From Lachnospiraceae bacterium (GTDB taxonomy: Bacteria; Bacillota; Clostridia; Lachnospirales; Lachnospiraceae): a stretch of DNA of 14,726 bases. Under the pieces are notes generated by a model. It was not told where the DNA came from. It saw nothing but the letters and a program-made list of their open reading frames with translations, and did no database searches. Below, piece by piece: positions 7,711 through 14,726 of the stretch. Where the stretch lies: the NCBI GenBank assembly GCA_900769175.1, contig CAAGFP010000234.1, positions 1 through 14,726 of the forward strand. Direction: 5' to 3'. The stretch's first letter is position 1; the number at the start of each line of letters is the position of its first letter. The position numbers and the translations under genes are program-made.

Positions 7711-7754
7711 CCTGCTTCGTATCTTTATAGAAGGAGGGTTCGGAAGGGACACCA

Positions 7755-8279
7755 ATGACCCAGGACGAATTTAATCAGAATATGAGTAAAATGAAGGCTG
7801 GAGACAGGGAAGGTCTGAAAGAAATATATACAGAGTACCTTCCGTATATCTATACCATCATATACGGCATCCTGCAGTCAAAGGAAAATGCAGAGGATGT
7901 CACCTCGGAATTTTTTATCAAATTATGGAATATTGCGGACACCTATCACGATAAGGCTGAGTCCCACAGAGGGTTTCTTGCAACCATAGCAAGAAATATG
8001 GCAATTGATTTCCTAAGAAAGAATCAAAGAGAGGTTCCTACGGAGGAATTGCCGGGCAACGAATCCCAAAGCAGTGTGGAGCAACAGGTTTTATCAGAAC
8101 TTTCCTTACAGGAAGCATTGGAAATGCTGAAAGAAAACGAAAAACAGATTGTGGGAATGAAAGTGCTTTCCGATATGACATTTCAGGAAATCGCAAAGGT
8201 ATTAAAGATTCCTTTGGGGACAGTGACCTGGAGATACCGGAATGCAATGACGAAATTAAGGAGTCTGGGATATGAGTAA
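7755..8279 (+). CDS. ECF-type RNA polymerase sigma factor
   Basis: The 174-residue protein has the two-domain layout of small extracytoplasmic-function sigma factors. Region 2 spans about 22-90 and includes YLPYIYTIIYGIL, the acidic SKENAEDVTSEFFIKLW (core binding) and ATIARNMAIDFLRK (-10 recognition). A short acidic linker leads to region 4 at about 115-172, with a helix-turn-helix in FQEIAKVLKIPLGTVTWRYR that would contact the -35 element. There is no N-terminal region 1 and no extra C-terminal domain. The ATG at 7755 is supported by GGAAGGG at 7742-7748. A stronger AAGGAGGG lies further up at 7731-7738, too far for normal initiation, and no start codon fits it. The anti-sigma gene overlaps the end of this gene by eight bases, the usual arrangement for a sigma/inhibitor pair. 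Confidence 0.93.
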   Translation: MTQDEFNQNMSKMKAGDREGLKEIYTEYLPYIYTIIYGILQSKENAEDVTSEFFIKLWNIADTYHDKAESHRGFLATIARNMAIDFLRKNQREVPTEELPGNESQSSVEQQVLSELSLQEALEMLKENEKQIVGMKVLSDMTFQEIAKVLKIPLGTVTWRYRNAMTKLRSLGYE

Positions 8280-9036
8280 AAACCTAAAAAAACAATGGGA
8301 AGAAGAGCTTGTTGCAGACATCCCGGATCTCTGGTCCCGGATTGAAGCGAATCTTCCTGAAAAAAATCATCCGACGGTAAATGAAATCAATCTATCAAAA
8401 GAAAGCAAAACGGTTTCACAAACAGAAACCGGTACTTTGGCTAAGAAAAAGAATACCATTAAAAGGATTCTGCCCGTTTTCATTGCTGCAGCGGTTTTGT
8501 TCATCGTCGTATTTCCGGTATTTTTATTACCGGCAGGACTTAGAATCATATTTGGCGGAAACAAAAACTCGGCGGATGCGACAATGAATGGTGCGATGGG
8601 ATTGAAGCAGGAAAGCGCCGGTGGAACGTATTTCGAAGAGTGCAATGAAGAATTGGGGATGCTTCCTGCAGAAGAAACGAATGATGCAGAGTATTTCTAT
8701 TCCACAGATGGAAATCAGGAGGCAGTTTCTCAAGAGTGCGCAAATGCTGACAGTAAGGCAGAGGAGTGCGGGGAAGAAGAGTCCGTTTATCTGGCTACCG
8801 GTATTATCGTATATATGGAAGAAGCCATTCAATCGAACGGAAAAACAATCTGGTCTGTCCGTTTTTTGGATGATGTGCAGGGAGAGGAGCCGTTTGGAAA
8901 ACATACAGCGGGAGAACTTCTTTCCGTAACGATTTGTCAGGATACAAAAGAAATCCCTCAGGAAGGAAAAGAATACAGGGTTTCGTTCCTAAAAGGCGAA
9001 ACGGATAGCGAATATTTCGAAATTTGTCTGGAGTAA
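8272..9036 (+). CDS. Putative transmembrane anti-sigma factor
   Basis: The 254-residue product overlaps the sigma factor gene by eight bases, which implies translational coupling and balanced amounts. A cytoplasmic N-terminus of about 65 residues carries the IPDLWSRIEANL helix (17-28), a pattern I associate with clostridial anti-sigma proteins. There is no HxxxCxxC zinc motif in this part, so it is not the zinc-binding anti-sigma type. One transmembrane helix spans about 66-90. The remaining 160 or so residues are outside the cell: an acidic, Ser/Gly/Cys-containing linker, then a compact beta-rich C-terminal domain from about 177 (YLATGIIVYMEE to YFEICLE). Several extracytoplasmic cysteines could form disulfides. 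The role is inferred from position and topology; no direct sequence match to a characterised inhibitor is claimed. Confidence 0.75.
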   Translation: MSKNLKKQWEEELVADIPDLWSRIEANLPEKNHPTVNEINLSKESKTVSQTETGTLAKKKNTIKRILPVFIAAAVLFIVVFPVFLLPAGLRIIFGGNKNSADATMNGAMGLKQESAGGTYFEECNEELGMLPAEETNDAEYFYSTDGNQEAVSQECANADSKAEECGEEESVYLATGIIVYMEEAIQSNGKTIWSVRFLDDVQGEEPFGKHTAGELLSVTICQDTKEIPQEGKEYRVSFLKGETDSEYFEICLE

Positions 9037-9046
9037 AGGAGTTTTT

Positions 9047-11428
9047 ATGAAAAACAAGGGAAATCAATTTTTTCGGTTATTAATACTGCCTCTGGTATGT
9101 GCAATGATTCTTTCACTTTTTCCAAACCTTTCCGTAAATGCAAAGGATGATGATTTCAAGGTAGAGGTGAAGGTTGGTTTCGGGAATACGGCGGAAGTCG
9201 GTAAGTTCGTTCCGATGTATATCACGGTTGAAAATAATTCGGAAGACTTCGAAGGTCTTGTTCAGATGATTCTGCCTTATAACGACACGGAAAACAATAT
9301 GTATGAGCAGAATGTTTCCATTCCGGCAGGGACCAAAAAGACGATTTGTTTCGTGGTACAGACCACAAGTGCTGACGGAAGAATGAATGTCCGTATTGCC
9401 AATAAAAAAGGAAAAGTGATTTGGAACCAGGAAAAGAGATTTTCCATTATGACCACATTTTATAATGTGAATATTGGAGTTTTCAGTGATGATTATTCGG
9501 CACTGGGTTATATGGACCGCGTTTCATTTCAAGGAAACAGCAATTTTATTACGAAAATATATGAATTAAATCAGGACAGTTTCGCTTCCGACTGGCATGC
9601 ACTTGATATGCTGGATGTAATTGTGATTTCGGATTACAGTACGGATTTATTTACCAAAGAACAGATACGTTCATTAACCATGTGGGTCAATAACGGCGGA
9701 CTGCTGATGGTCGGAACCGGAAGTACATCCAGCAAGACTTTATCGGGTCTCAATCATCAGTTATTTGAGGTTACACCTAAGAAACTTCAGTCCAAGCAGA
9801 CAATGCTGGGATTGTCCCTGCAGGATTTTACGTATGACTATGAATATTCCGGCTCTTATGAAGAGAACGGCGGATATGCATATGCGGAAGATGATCAAGA
9901 ATATATGGAGTTTTTCGAAGAAAACTATGAAAGCATCTATGAAGAACTGGTAGCAGAATTCCGCGAACCCTTCTGTGAATGGTGGGGATATGAAATTGAT
10001 GATGAAGAATGGGAGAGCGATGAGATTCAGCAAAATTTTAAGGATTATTGTCGTGATATGCTCTATCCTTATTATCTGAATGATAAGAATAGTGGAAATA
10101 GAGGGAATGAACTGAACTCAAATTACATTTATGCAGACGTTCTCCAAATGGATGTGAAAGATGAAGAATCTGTTATCGTCGGAGATACTGCGGATGGGAA
10201 TACATATGATTTGTGCCATCTGGTAAAGAAGGGTGAAGGGTATGTTCTCGTTTCCGGGGTTGATTTTACCAAGAATCCCATTCCCGGCTATGAGTATGCC
10301 TCTCTTTTCATAGTGGATTTAATCGAAAGCGTAATCGGGGCAAAGGTTTCAAAAGAGGCGAATCAATACCAGTACGGATTCTATCAGTCCAACGCGATTC
10401 CGTATTCGGCAAGAGAATATCTGAATAAAGTGGCAACTGCGCCGACCCCGCCGATTCTTTTATACGGTCTGATTGGCGGATTGTTCTTAATTACATGGAT
10501 TGTGATGTATTTTGTATTTTTACATAAAAAGAAAACAATTAAACTGTGGTTCTGGTATCCGGCTGTTTCAATCGGTGTATTACTGTTAATCTATTGCATC
10601 GGATTTTCTACAAGACTTGTTAAACCGACACTGTCTTCCGACCGCTTTTTGCGTTTTGAGGACAATGCTTATTTCGAAAAGGATTATACGGCTTTTACGG
10701 TTTCCAGAGCGAAAACATACCGGATTCCGATTCTGAATAATTATCAGATAACCCAGAACAGGGATGATAGTTATTATTCCATCGCTTCAAACTCGGAGCC
10801 CCGAGATATGAATGATTATGTAAGAGCATATAATATTTCCGGGAATTCCTTTGAACTGGTTCTGAATAATCTTGTTGCGCTTGAGAGTGAAAAAATGATA
10901 CTGGATTCCCTACAGTATACGGAAAAAAACATTCTGATTGAGGGAAACTCGGATTACTCCATTCAGTCAGAAGACATTGCTGTTACGAATTCACTTGGTA
11001 CGGATTTGGAAAGAGTGCTTGTAATTGTAGATGACGGTGCGAATTATCATTTTTATTACATGGGTGATGTAAAGAATTCGGAGAAAGTTTTATTAAAGGA
11101 CGCCAAATCAAAAGAGCAAAAAACAACATTTTCATGGTATTATTGCAGGAATTTAGTATTTCCGAAAGAAGAAAGAGACGCGATGTCTTTCATCGGCTTC
11201 TTATTTGGAAGTCTTTCAGGGGATTTCAAAGAATATAAACAGCAATACCGTATGATGGTTCAGGCATTTGAATTATTCGATGTCGATGGTCATACAGAAG
11301 GAAATATCTATTTCGCCGGATTTCCGAAAACTTCGATTGCAGGTGATATTCAGGAAGAAAATAAATATTCGGAGAATTTCGCGGAACTTGTTTATAAGAA
11401 AGTTAATATCAATCAGAATATTATCTAG
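9047..11428 (+). CDS. Large exported membrane protein with beta-sandwich and GATase-like domains
   Basis: The 793-residue protein has a signal peptide (about 1-32, likely cut after VNA). A beta-rich domain at about 35-140 follows (GKFVPMYITVENNSEDFEG, an Ig-like opening). An alpha/beta region at about 143-235 has LDVIVISDYSTDLFTKEQ and MWVNNGGLLMVGTGS (M212-G218), like the amidotransferase-type Rossmann fold seen in DUF4350 or GldG-type proteins, but without a visible catalytic cysteine motif. A very acidic, aromatic stretch fills about 262-345. Two transmembrane helices at about 470-494 and 501-523 flank a basic loop, leaving a C-terminal domain of about 270 residues outside. AAAGGAG overlaps the preceding stop codon, and the ABC ATPase gene starts 14 bases downstream. 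It is probably the extracellular partner of the ABC pair. The family is not characterised as far as I know. Confidence 0.82.
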   Translation: MKNKGNQFFRLLILPLVCAMILSLFPNLSVNAKDDDFKVEVKVGFGNTAEVGKFVPMYITVENNSEDFEGLVQMILPYNDTENNMYEQNVSIPAGTKKTICFVVQTTSADGRMNVRIANKKGKVIWNQEKRFSIMTTFYNVNIGVFSDDYSALGYMDRVSFQGNSNFITKIYELNQDSFASDWHALDMLDVIVISDYSTDLFTKEQIRSLTMWVNNGGLLMVGTGSTSSKTLSGLNHQLFEVTPKKLQSKQTMLGLSLQDFTYDYEYSGSYEENGGYAYAEDDQEYMEFFEENYESIYEELVAEFREPFCEWWGYEIDDEEWESDEIQQNFKDYCRDMLYPYYLNDKNSGNRGNELNSNYIYADVLQMDVKDEESVIVGDTADGNTYDLCHLVKKGEGYVLVSGVDFTKNPIPGYEYASLFIVDLIESVIGAKVSKEANQYQYGFYQSNAIPYSAREYLNKVATAPTPPILLYGLIGGLFLITWIVMYFVFLHKKKTIKLWFWYPAVSIGVLLLIYCIGFSTRLVKPTLSSDRFLRFEDNAYFEKDYTAFTVSRAKTYRIPILNNYQITQNRDDSYYSIASNSEPRDMNDYVRAYNISGNSFELVLNNLVALESEKMILDSLQYTEKNILIEGNSDYSIQSEDIAVTNSLGTDLERVLVIVDDGANYHFYYMGDVKNSEKVLLKDAKSKEQKTTFSWYYCRNLVFPKEERDAMSFIGFLFGSLSGDFKEYKQQYRMMVQAFELFDVDGHTEGNIYFAGFPKTSIAGDIQEENKYSENFAELVYKKVNINQNII

Positions 11429-11442
11429 GAAGGAGAGAAAGA

Positions 11443-12390
11443 ATGTTAGAGATTCAGGGATTATATAAAAGATATGGTCATTTCTTTGCATTGAACGATT
11501 TCTCTCTGGATGTAAAAAAGGGAGAGTTATTCGGCTTTGTCGGCTCCAACGGTGCCGGAAAAACAACTACGATGCGAATTTGTGTCGGTCTGCTCAGTGC
11601 TGATTACGGACAGGTGCTTTTTGAAGGGGAAAACTTACTGAATAATCACAGACGGCTTGCGAATAAGGTTGGATATGTGCCCGATTATTTCGGCTCATAC
11701 CGCAATATGAGTGCAATGGAATATATGCAGTTTTATGCCTCTGCCTACGGCTTGTACGGACAGGATGCGGACCGCTTATGTATGGACCTTCTGACTTTGG
11801 TTAAATTGTCACATAAAAAAGATGCGAATGTAAACGGATTGTCAAGAGGTATGAAACAGCGTCTCTGTCTTGCAAGAGGTCTGGTTCACAATCCTGACAT
11901 TCTGTTTTTGGATGAACCTGCAAGCGGATTGGATCCGAAAGCAAGGTTTGAATTGAAAGAAATTTTGAAGAATCTTTCATCTATGGGAAAGACAATCGTA
12001 ATCAGTTCTCATATTTTGCCGGAACTTGCTGAAATGTGTACTTCAATTGGAATCATTGATAAAGGCCATCTTGCATTGACCGGAACCATTGATGAAATTC
12101 ACAGGGCTGCTGCTATGTCAAGCCCGTTGAATCTTGTGGTTTCCGAAGAATATATTGATGCAACTTTTATGATTCTTCAGACATTTCCGCAGGTTCAGAG
12201 GCTGACTGCGCAGGGAAATCACTTAGCGATTGTATTTACCGGAACAAAGGAAGAAGAAGCGCAGATTCTTTCCGCGCTTGTATCCAATAATATTCCCGTT
12301 TTGTCTTACGGAAGACAGGAAGGCAGTCTGGAATCGTTGTTTATGCAGATTGTAGGAGCGGAAGAGAACAAAAAGAAAGGAGGCAGATAG
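11443..12390 (+). CDS. ABC transporter ATP-binding protein
   Basis: The 315-residue cytoplasmic ATPase carries every expected motif: Walker A GSNGAGKTT at 34-42, a signature LSRGMKQRL at 133-141, Walker B ILFLDEP at 153-159 followed by ASGLDP, and the switch histidine H190 in ISSHIL. The signature reads LSRGM rather than LSGGQ, common in exporter-type ATPases of the CcmA/DrrA/NatA group. A C-terminal part of about 100 residues past the nucleotide-binding fold is also typical of that group. It would power the permease encoded one base downstream. An AAGGAGAG ribosome binding site precedes the ATG. The substrate is unknown; no substrate-binding protein gene is nearby, which suggests export or mechanical coupling rather than import. 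Confidence 0.95.
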   Translation: MLEIQGLYKRYGHFFALNDFSLDVKKGELFGFVGSNGAGKTTTMRICVGLLSADYGQVLFEGENLLNNHRRLANKVGYVPDYFGSYRNMSAMEYMQFYASAYGLYGQDADRLCMDLLTLVKLSHKKDANVNGLSRGMKQRLCLARGLVHNPDILFLDEPASGLDPKARFELKEILKNLSSMGKTIVISSHILPELAEMCTSIGIIDKGHLALTGTIDEIHRAAAMSSPLNLVVSEEYIDATFMILQTFPQVQRLTAQGNHLAIVFTGTKEEEAQILSALVSNNIPVLSYGRQEGSLESLFMQIVGAEENKKKGGR

Positions 12391-12391
12391 A

Positions 12392-13363
12392 ATGATCAAT
12401 TTTATTAAAAAGAATGCGGTTCTTTATAAAGAAATGATCGTTGATATGAAAACGCCTAAAGCCATGATTATCACCGTCATCATGAATGCTTTGCTTGGTT
12501 TGATTGCGGTTTGCTTCCTGATTGGAATCTCTATCGCAGGCAGTGCTGCGGAGGGCTATATCTGGTATCGTGTGATTCCATGGATGTTAACCGCCATATA
12601 TTATGTGGAAGCCGCTCTCATCATATTTCTGGTTCCGGCCATTACGGCGGGAACGATTTCGCTTGAAAAGGAACGACAGACCCTGGATGTTTTACTGACA
12701 ACAAGAATGACACCATGGGAAATTATTATCGGTAAATATTTTTCGAATGTTGTTTTTGTCTTTTTATTGATTATTTCGTCGCTTCCCATTTGGGCACTCG
12801 CCTTTATTTACGGAGGATTTCCTTTGTGGAAGATTCTTGTAATGATGCTTGTATTGATGACGATTACCTGTTATTTTTCTAGTTTCGGAATTTTCTTTTC
12901 TTCCGTAACAAAGAATACAATACTATCGGTTATTTTAACTTACATTTTTTCGGGAATGATTTTTTCTGCCACTTCCATACTCGCAACGGCCGGTATTTCG
13001 GTGGTGGAGGTAATAAATGCAATCCTTGTTGAGAAATTCCCTTTTATTACGAATGATCATCTGATTAACGGGGACGGATTTATCTTCTTTTTGCTGTTAA
13101 ATCCGTTTACTACGGTTTTTGATGTAATCGGTACAACGATCGGGTATTCCTTCGGCAGTGAAGGGCAATACAAAGGAATGGCAGAGATTGCGGAGATTCT
13201 TCCGCATTTTACGGAGAAAAACATTCTGTTAAATCTCTGGACCCCGCTTAGTATGGTTTTACAGCTTCTTGTTTCGGCGGGCCTGATTCGGATAGCGGCA
13301 GCGGCCTTAAATCCGGTGAGAAAGCCCAAAAGATATAAAAAGAAAGATTTTGGAATGAAATAA
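12392..13363 (+). CDS. ABC-2-type permease subunit
   Basis: The 323-residue protein has about six transmembrane helices, at roughly 25-48, 62-88, 115-138, 143-168, 175-200 and 283-304. Between the second and third helix the loop EKERQTLDVLLTTRMTPWEI (from E92) matches the cytoplasmic coupling region of ABC-2 exporters. A long segment of about 80 residues between the fifth and last helix includes a hydrophobic stretch (FIFFLLLNPFTTVFDVIG) that may be a re-entrant or extra helix. The C-terminus is basic (RKPKRYKKKDF) and so cytoplasmic. AAAGGAGG at 12376-12383 lies inside the ATPase gene and the two genes are one base apart, so both subunits should be made together. Confidence 0.92.
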   Translation: MINFIKKNAVLYKEMIVDMKTPKAMIITVIMNALLGLIAVCFLIGISIAGSAAEGYIWYRVIPWMLTAIYYVEAALIIFLVPAITAGTISLEKERQTLDVLLTTRMTPWEIIIGKYFSNVVFVFLLIISSLPIWALAFIYGGFPLWKILVMMLVLMTITCYFSSFGIFFSSVTKNTILSVILTYIFSGMIFSATSILATAGISVVEVINAILVEKFPFITNDHLINGDGFIFFLLLNPFTTVFDVIGTTIGYSFGSEGQYKGMAEIAEILPHFTEKNILLNLWTPLSMVLQLLVSAGLIRIAAAALNPVRKPKRYKKKDFGMK

Positions 13364-13396
13364 AAGAGAGCGGACGAAACGGTCCGATAACAGGTA

Positions 13397-13498
13397 ATGG
13401 ATGGAATTAGGCGACGTATAAGAACACGACAGGAAAAGGAATACATATATTTTGAAAATGGAAGATCTTTGAAGGAGGAAGGAAATGGAAAGGGATAA
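13397..13498 (+). CDS. Possible 33-residue leader peptide (doubtful)
   Basis: An ATG opens a 33-codon frame in the 121-base gap after the permease gene and ends in TAA 14 bases inside the next gene. The peptide is very basic at its start (MDGIRRRIRTRQEKE) and Glu/Gly/Lys-rich at its end. It contains the downstream ribosome binding site, so translating it could open or mask that site. The only ribosome binding site is a CAGG two bases before the ATG, too close to be convincing. It may simply be a chance frame. Confidence 0.2.
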   Translation: MDGIRRRIRTRQEKEYIYFENGRSLKEEGNGKG

Positions 13499-14726
13499 AC
13501 AGATTCTGAAATTTATTAAAAAAGTCAGAAGACAATTATGTTCCAATATATTTTTTAAAGGTTTCTTTTATTCTCTGGCAGCCGGAATGATTGCATGGGG
13601 AGTTTTTAATACAATTGCCCTGTTTGTACCATTTTATTCCGCAATTCTTTTCGGGCTGGGAGCATTTGTAATCTGCCTGATTGCAGGCTGCATTATTTCG
13701 ACCAGATTCTATCCGAGCATGGAAAGATCTACAATTATCATGGATCGATTGGGCTTAAAGGAGCGTCTTACGACTTCTTACGGATTAAAAGGGAAGGACG
13801 ATTTGGTAAGCAGAATACAAAAGGATGATACAATCCGCCACATTCAGAAAATCAATATCAAAAAGACCTTTCCGTTCCGTTTGCGCAAACGTTTTCTTGC
13901 AATATTATTTTCTTCTCTTTTGTTTGTGGTAGCAACCGCCATGATTCCGGCTAAGTCGAAAGAACTGGCAAAAGAGAATCACGAACTGAAAGAATCTGTT
14001 TCGGAAATGGAGAAAGAATTAGAAGAACAGATTGAAGAAATTAAGGAAAAATATGAACTTTCGGATGAACAGCTTGAAAAACTGGATGAATTGGAACAAT
14101 CCTATAAAGACGATCTGAAAAATATTGATTCTCCGGAAGAACTTGCGAAGGCAAAAGAACGTCTTGCCAATAAAATTGAATCCCAGATTACCGAACCGCT
14201 GGAAAAACAGGAAGAGGCTCAGGCAATCGAGAGAGCACTCGATGAGATTAAAAAAAGTAATCTGACGAAGGAAGAGCAACAAAAGATTGTAGATGACTTA
14301 AAAGAAATGGCGGAAGAAGCAAAGAATGAAGAACTGCAAAAGCAGGCGGAGCAGATGCAGAATGAACTGGATTCAAACAATGAAGTTTCACCGGAAACAA
14401 TAGAGAAAGCAAAAGAAGCATTGGGAGAAGTCCAAAAAGGAATTGAGAGCCAGTTTGGTCAGCAGTCCTCTCCTCAAAGTCAGGATGGCCAGCAGGGCCA
14501 AAACGGTCAGCAGGGCCAAAACGGTCAGCAGGGCTGGAGCGATCAGCAGCAGGGTCAGGATGGTCAGCAGGGCCAAAGCGGTCAGCAGGGCCAGAGCGGT
14601 CAGCAGGGTCAGGACGGCCAGCAGGGTCAAAACGGTCAGCAGCAGGGCCAGGATGGTCAGCAGAACCAGAGCGGTCAGCAGGGCCAGAGTGGTCAGCAGG
14701 GTCAGGATGGTCAGCAGGGCCAGAGC
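13485..14726 (+). CDS. Membrane protein with coiled coil and Gly-Gln-Gln repeat tail (partial)
   Basis: The frame stays open from the ATG at 13485 to the window edge (414 codons seen, 3' end missing). GAAGGAGGAAGG just upstream is a strong ribosome binding site. Two transmembrane helices lie at about 22-47 and 51-72. A soluble stretch with IIMDRLGLKERLTTSYGL (84-101) resembles the motif of DUF4175-like membrane proteins found beside MoxR ATPases. A third helix follows at about 137-155. From about 157 to 320 the sequence is Glu/Lys/Gln/Leu-rich and predicted coiled coil, with helix breaks near SPEE and SPET. From residue 335 it becomes a hexapeptide-type repeat of GQQGQ plus D, N or S. The coiled coil and tail should be outside the cell. 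It probably belongs to the same complex as the preceding ABC pair; the exact function is unknown. Confidence 0.85.
   Translation, partial: MERDKQILKFIKKVRRQLCSNIFFKGFFYSLAAGMIAWGVFNTIALFVPFYSAILFGLGAFVICLIAGCIISTRFYPSMERSTIIMDRLGLKERLTTSYGLKGKDDLVSRIQKDDTIRHIQKINIKKTFPFRLRKRFLAILFSSLLFVVATAMIPAKSKELAKENHELKESVSEMEKELEEQIEEIKEKYELSDEQLEKLDELEQSYKDDLKNIDSPEELAKAKERLANKIESQITEPLEKQEEAQAIERALDEIKKSNLTKEEQQKIVDDLKEMAEEAKNEELQKQAEQMQNELDSNNEVSPETIEKAKEALGEVQKGIESQFGQQSSPQSQDGQQGQNGQQGQNGQQGWSDQQQGQDGQQGQSGQQGQSGQQGQDGQQGQNGQQQGQDGQQNQSGQQGQSGQQGQDGQQGQS
14487..14726 (+). repeat. 18-bp coding minisatellite encoding GQQGQ[DNS] units
   Basis: Thirteen units encode residues 335-414 of the coiled-coil protein, and the array continues past the window. 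Most units are 18 bases (GGTCAGCAGGGCCAR-type); two are 21 bases with one extra CAG, one unit reads GQQGWS and one GQQNQS. In protein terms the units are Gly-X-Y triplets with two one-Gln interruptions and no proline. The tract is visibly richer in G+C than the rest of the gene. Units differ by synonymous GGT/GGC and CAA/CAG changes, so the array has been kept at the protein level and is not a fresh duplication throughout. Confidence 0.93.

Noticed and set aside
7704..7731. TTGGAA-N16-TATAGA as promoter of the sigma operon
   Set aside because: Transcription would begin inside or after the AAGGAGGG site, leaving almost no leader, and each box matches the consensus at only four of six positions.
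14388..14630. Minus-strand 80-residue Leu/Ala/Thr-rich hydrophobic frame that looks like a membrane protein
   Set aside because: It is the antisense shadow of the Gln/Gly repeat codons (CAG reads as CTG, Leu), with no ribosome binding site.

Overview
The window looks like chromosomal DNA from a low-to-moderate G+C, Gram-positive anaerobe of the Clostridia, most likely Lachnospiraceae-like. The reasons are strong AGGAGG-type ribosome binding sites, short spacers, NadE of the long glutamine-dependent type, Hsp33, diaminopimelate epimerase, many single-pass exported proteins, and proteins that resemble families I associate with that group. The species assignment is inference. I see no rRNA, tRNA, CRISPR array, insertion sequence, phage gene or attachment site.

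Region 1 (1-3783, + strand) is a tightly packed housekeeping run: the C-terminal tail of a membrane protein, a YqeM-like SAM methyltransferase, Hsp33 (hslO) and glutamine-dependent NAD+ synthetase (nadE). It ends in a short TGAAA-type tandem repeat and a GC-rich intrinsic terminator. Region 2 (3798-4463) holds a convergent minus-strand gene for a membrane-anchored protein with a degenerate FMN-binding-like domain. A divergent spacer follows, with a good sigma-A-type promoter facing right.

Region 3 (4464-7618, + strand) carries a lipoprotein with two related-looking domains, a membrane-anchored HExxH metallopeptidase that starts at TTG, and dapF for lysine/peptidoglycan diaminopimelate synthesis. 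A 136-base spacer after dapF contains two long inverted repeats that share one arm and therefore exclude one another.

Region 4 (7755 to the window end, + strand) is the most interesting part. It is an envelope module: an ECF-type sigma factor, overlapped by a putative transmembrane anti-sigma factor, then a 793-residue exported membrane protein, an ABC ATPase, an ABC-2-type permease, and a three-helix membrane protein with a long coiled coil and a Gly-Gln-Gln repeat tail that runs off the window. The close spacing argues that at least the first five genes form one transcript. The layout recalls MoxR/DUF58/transglutaminase gene neighbourhoods, whose remaining members would lie beyond the right edge. 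The likely picture is an envelope-sensing sigma/anti-sigma pair controlling an ABC-linked surface complex of unknown substrate.
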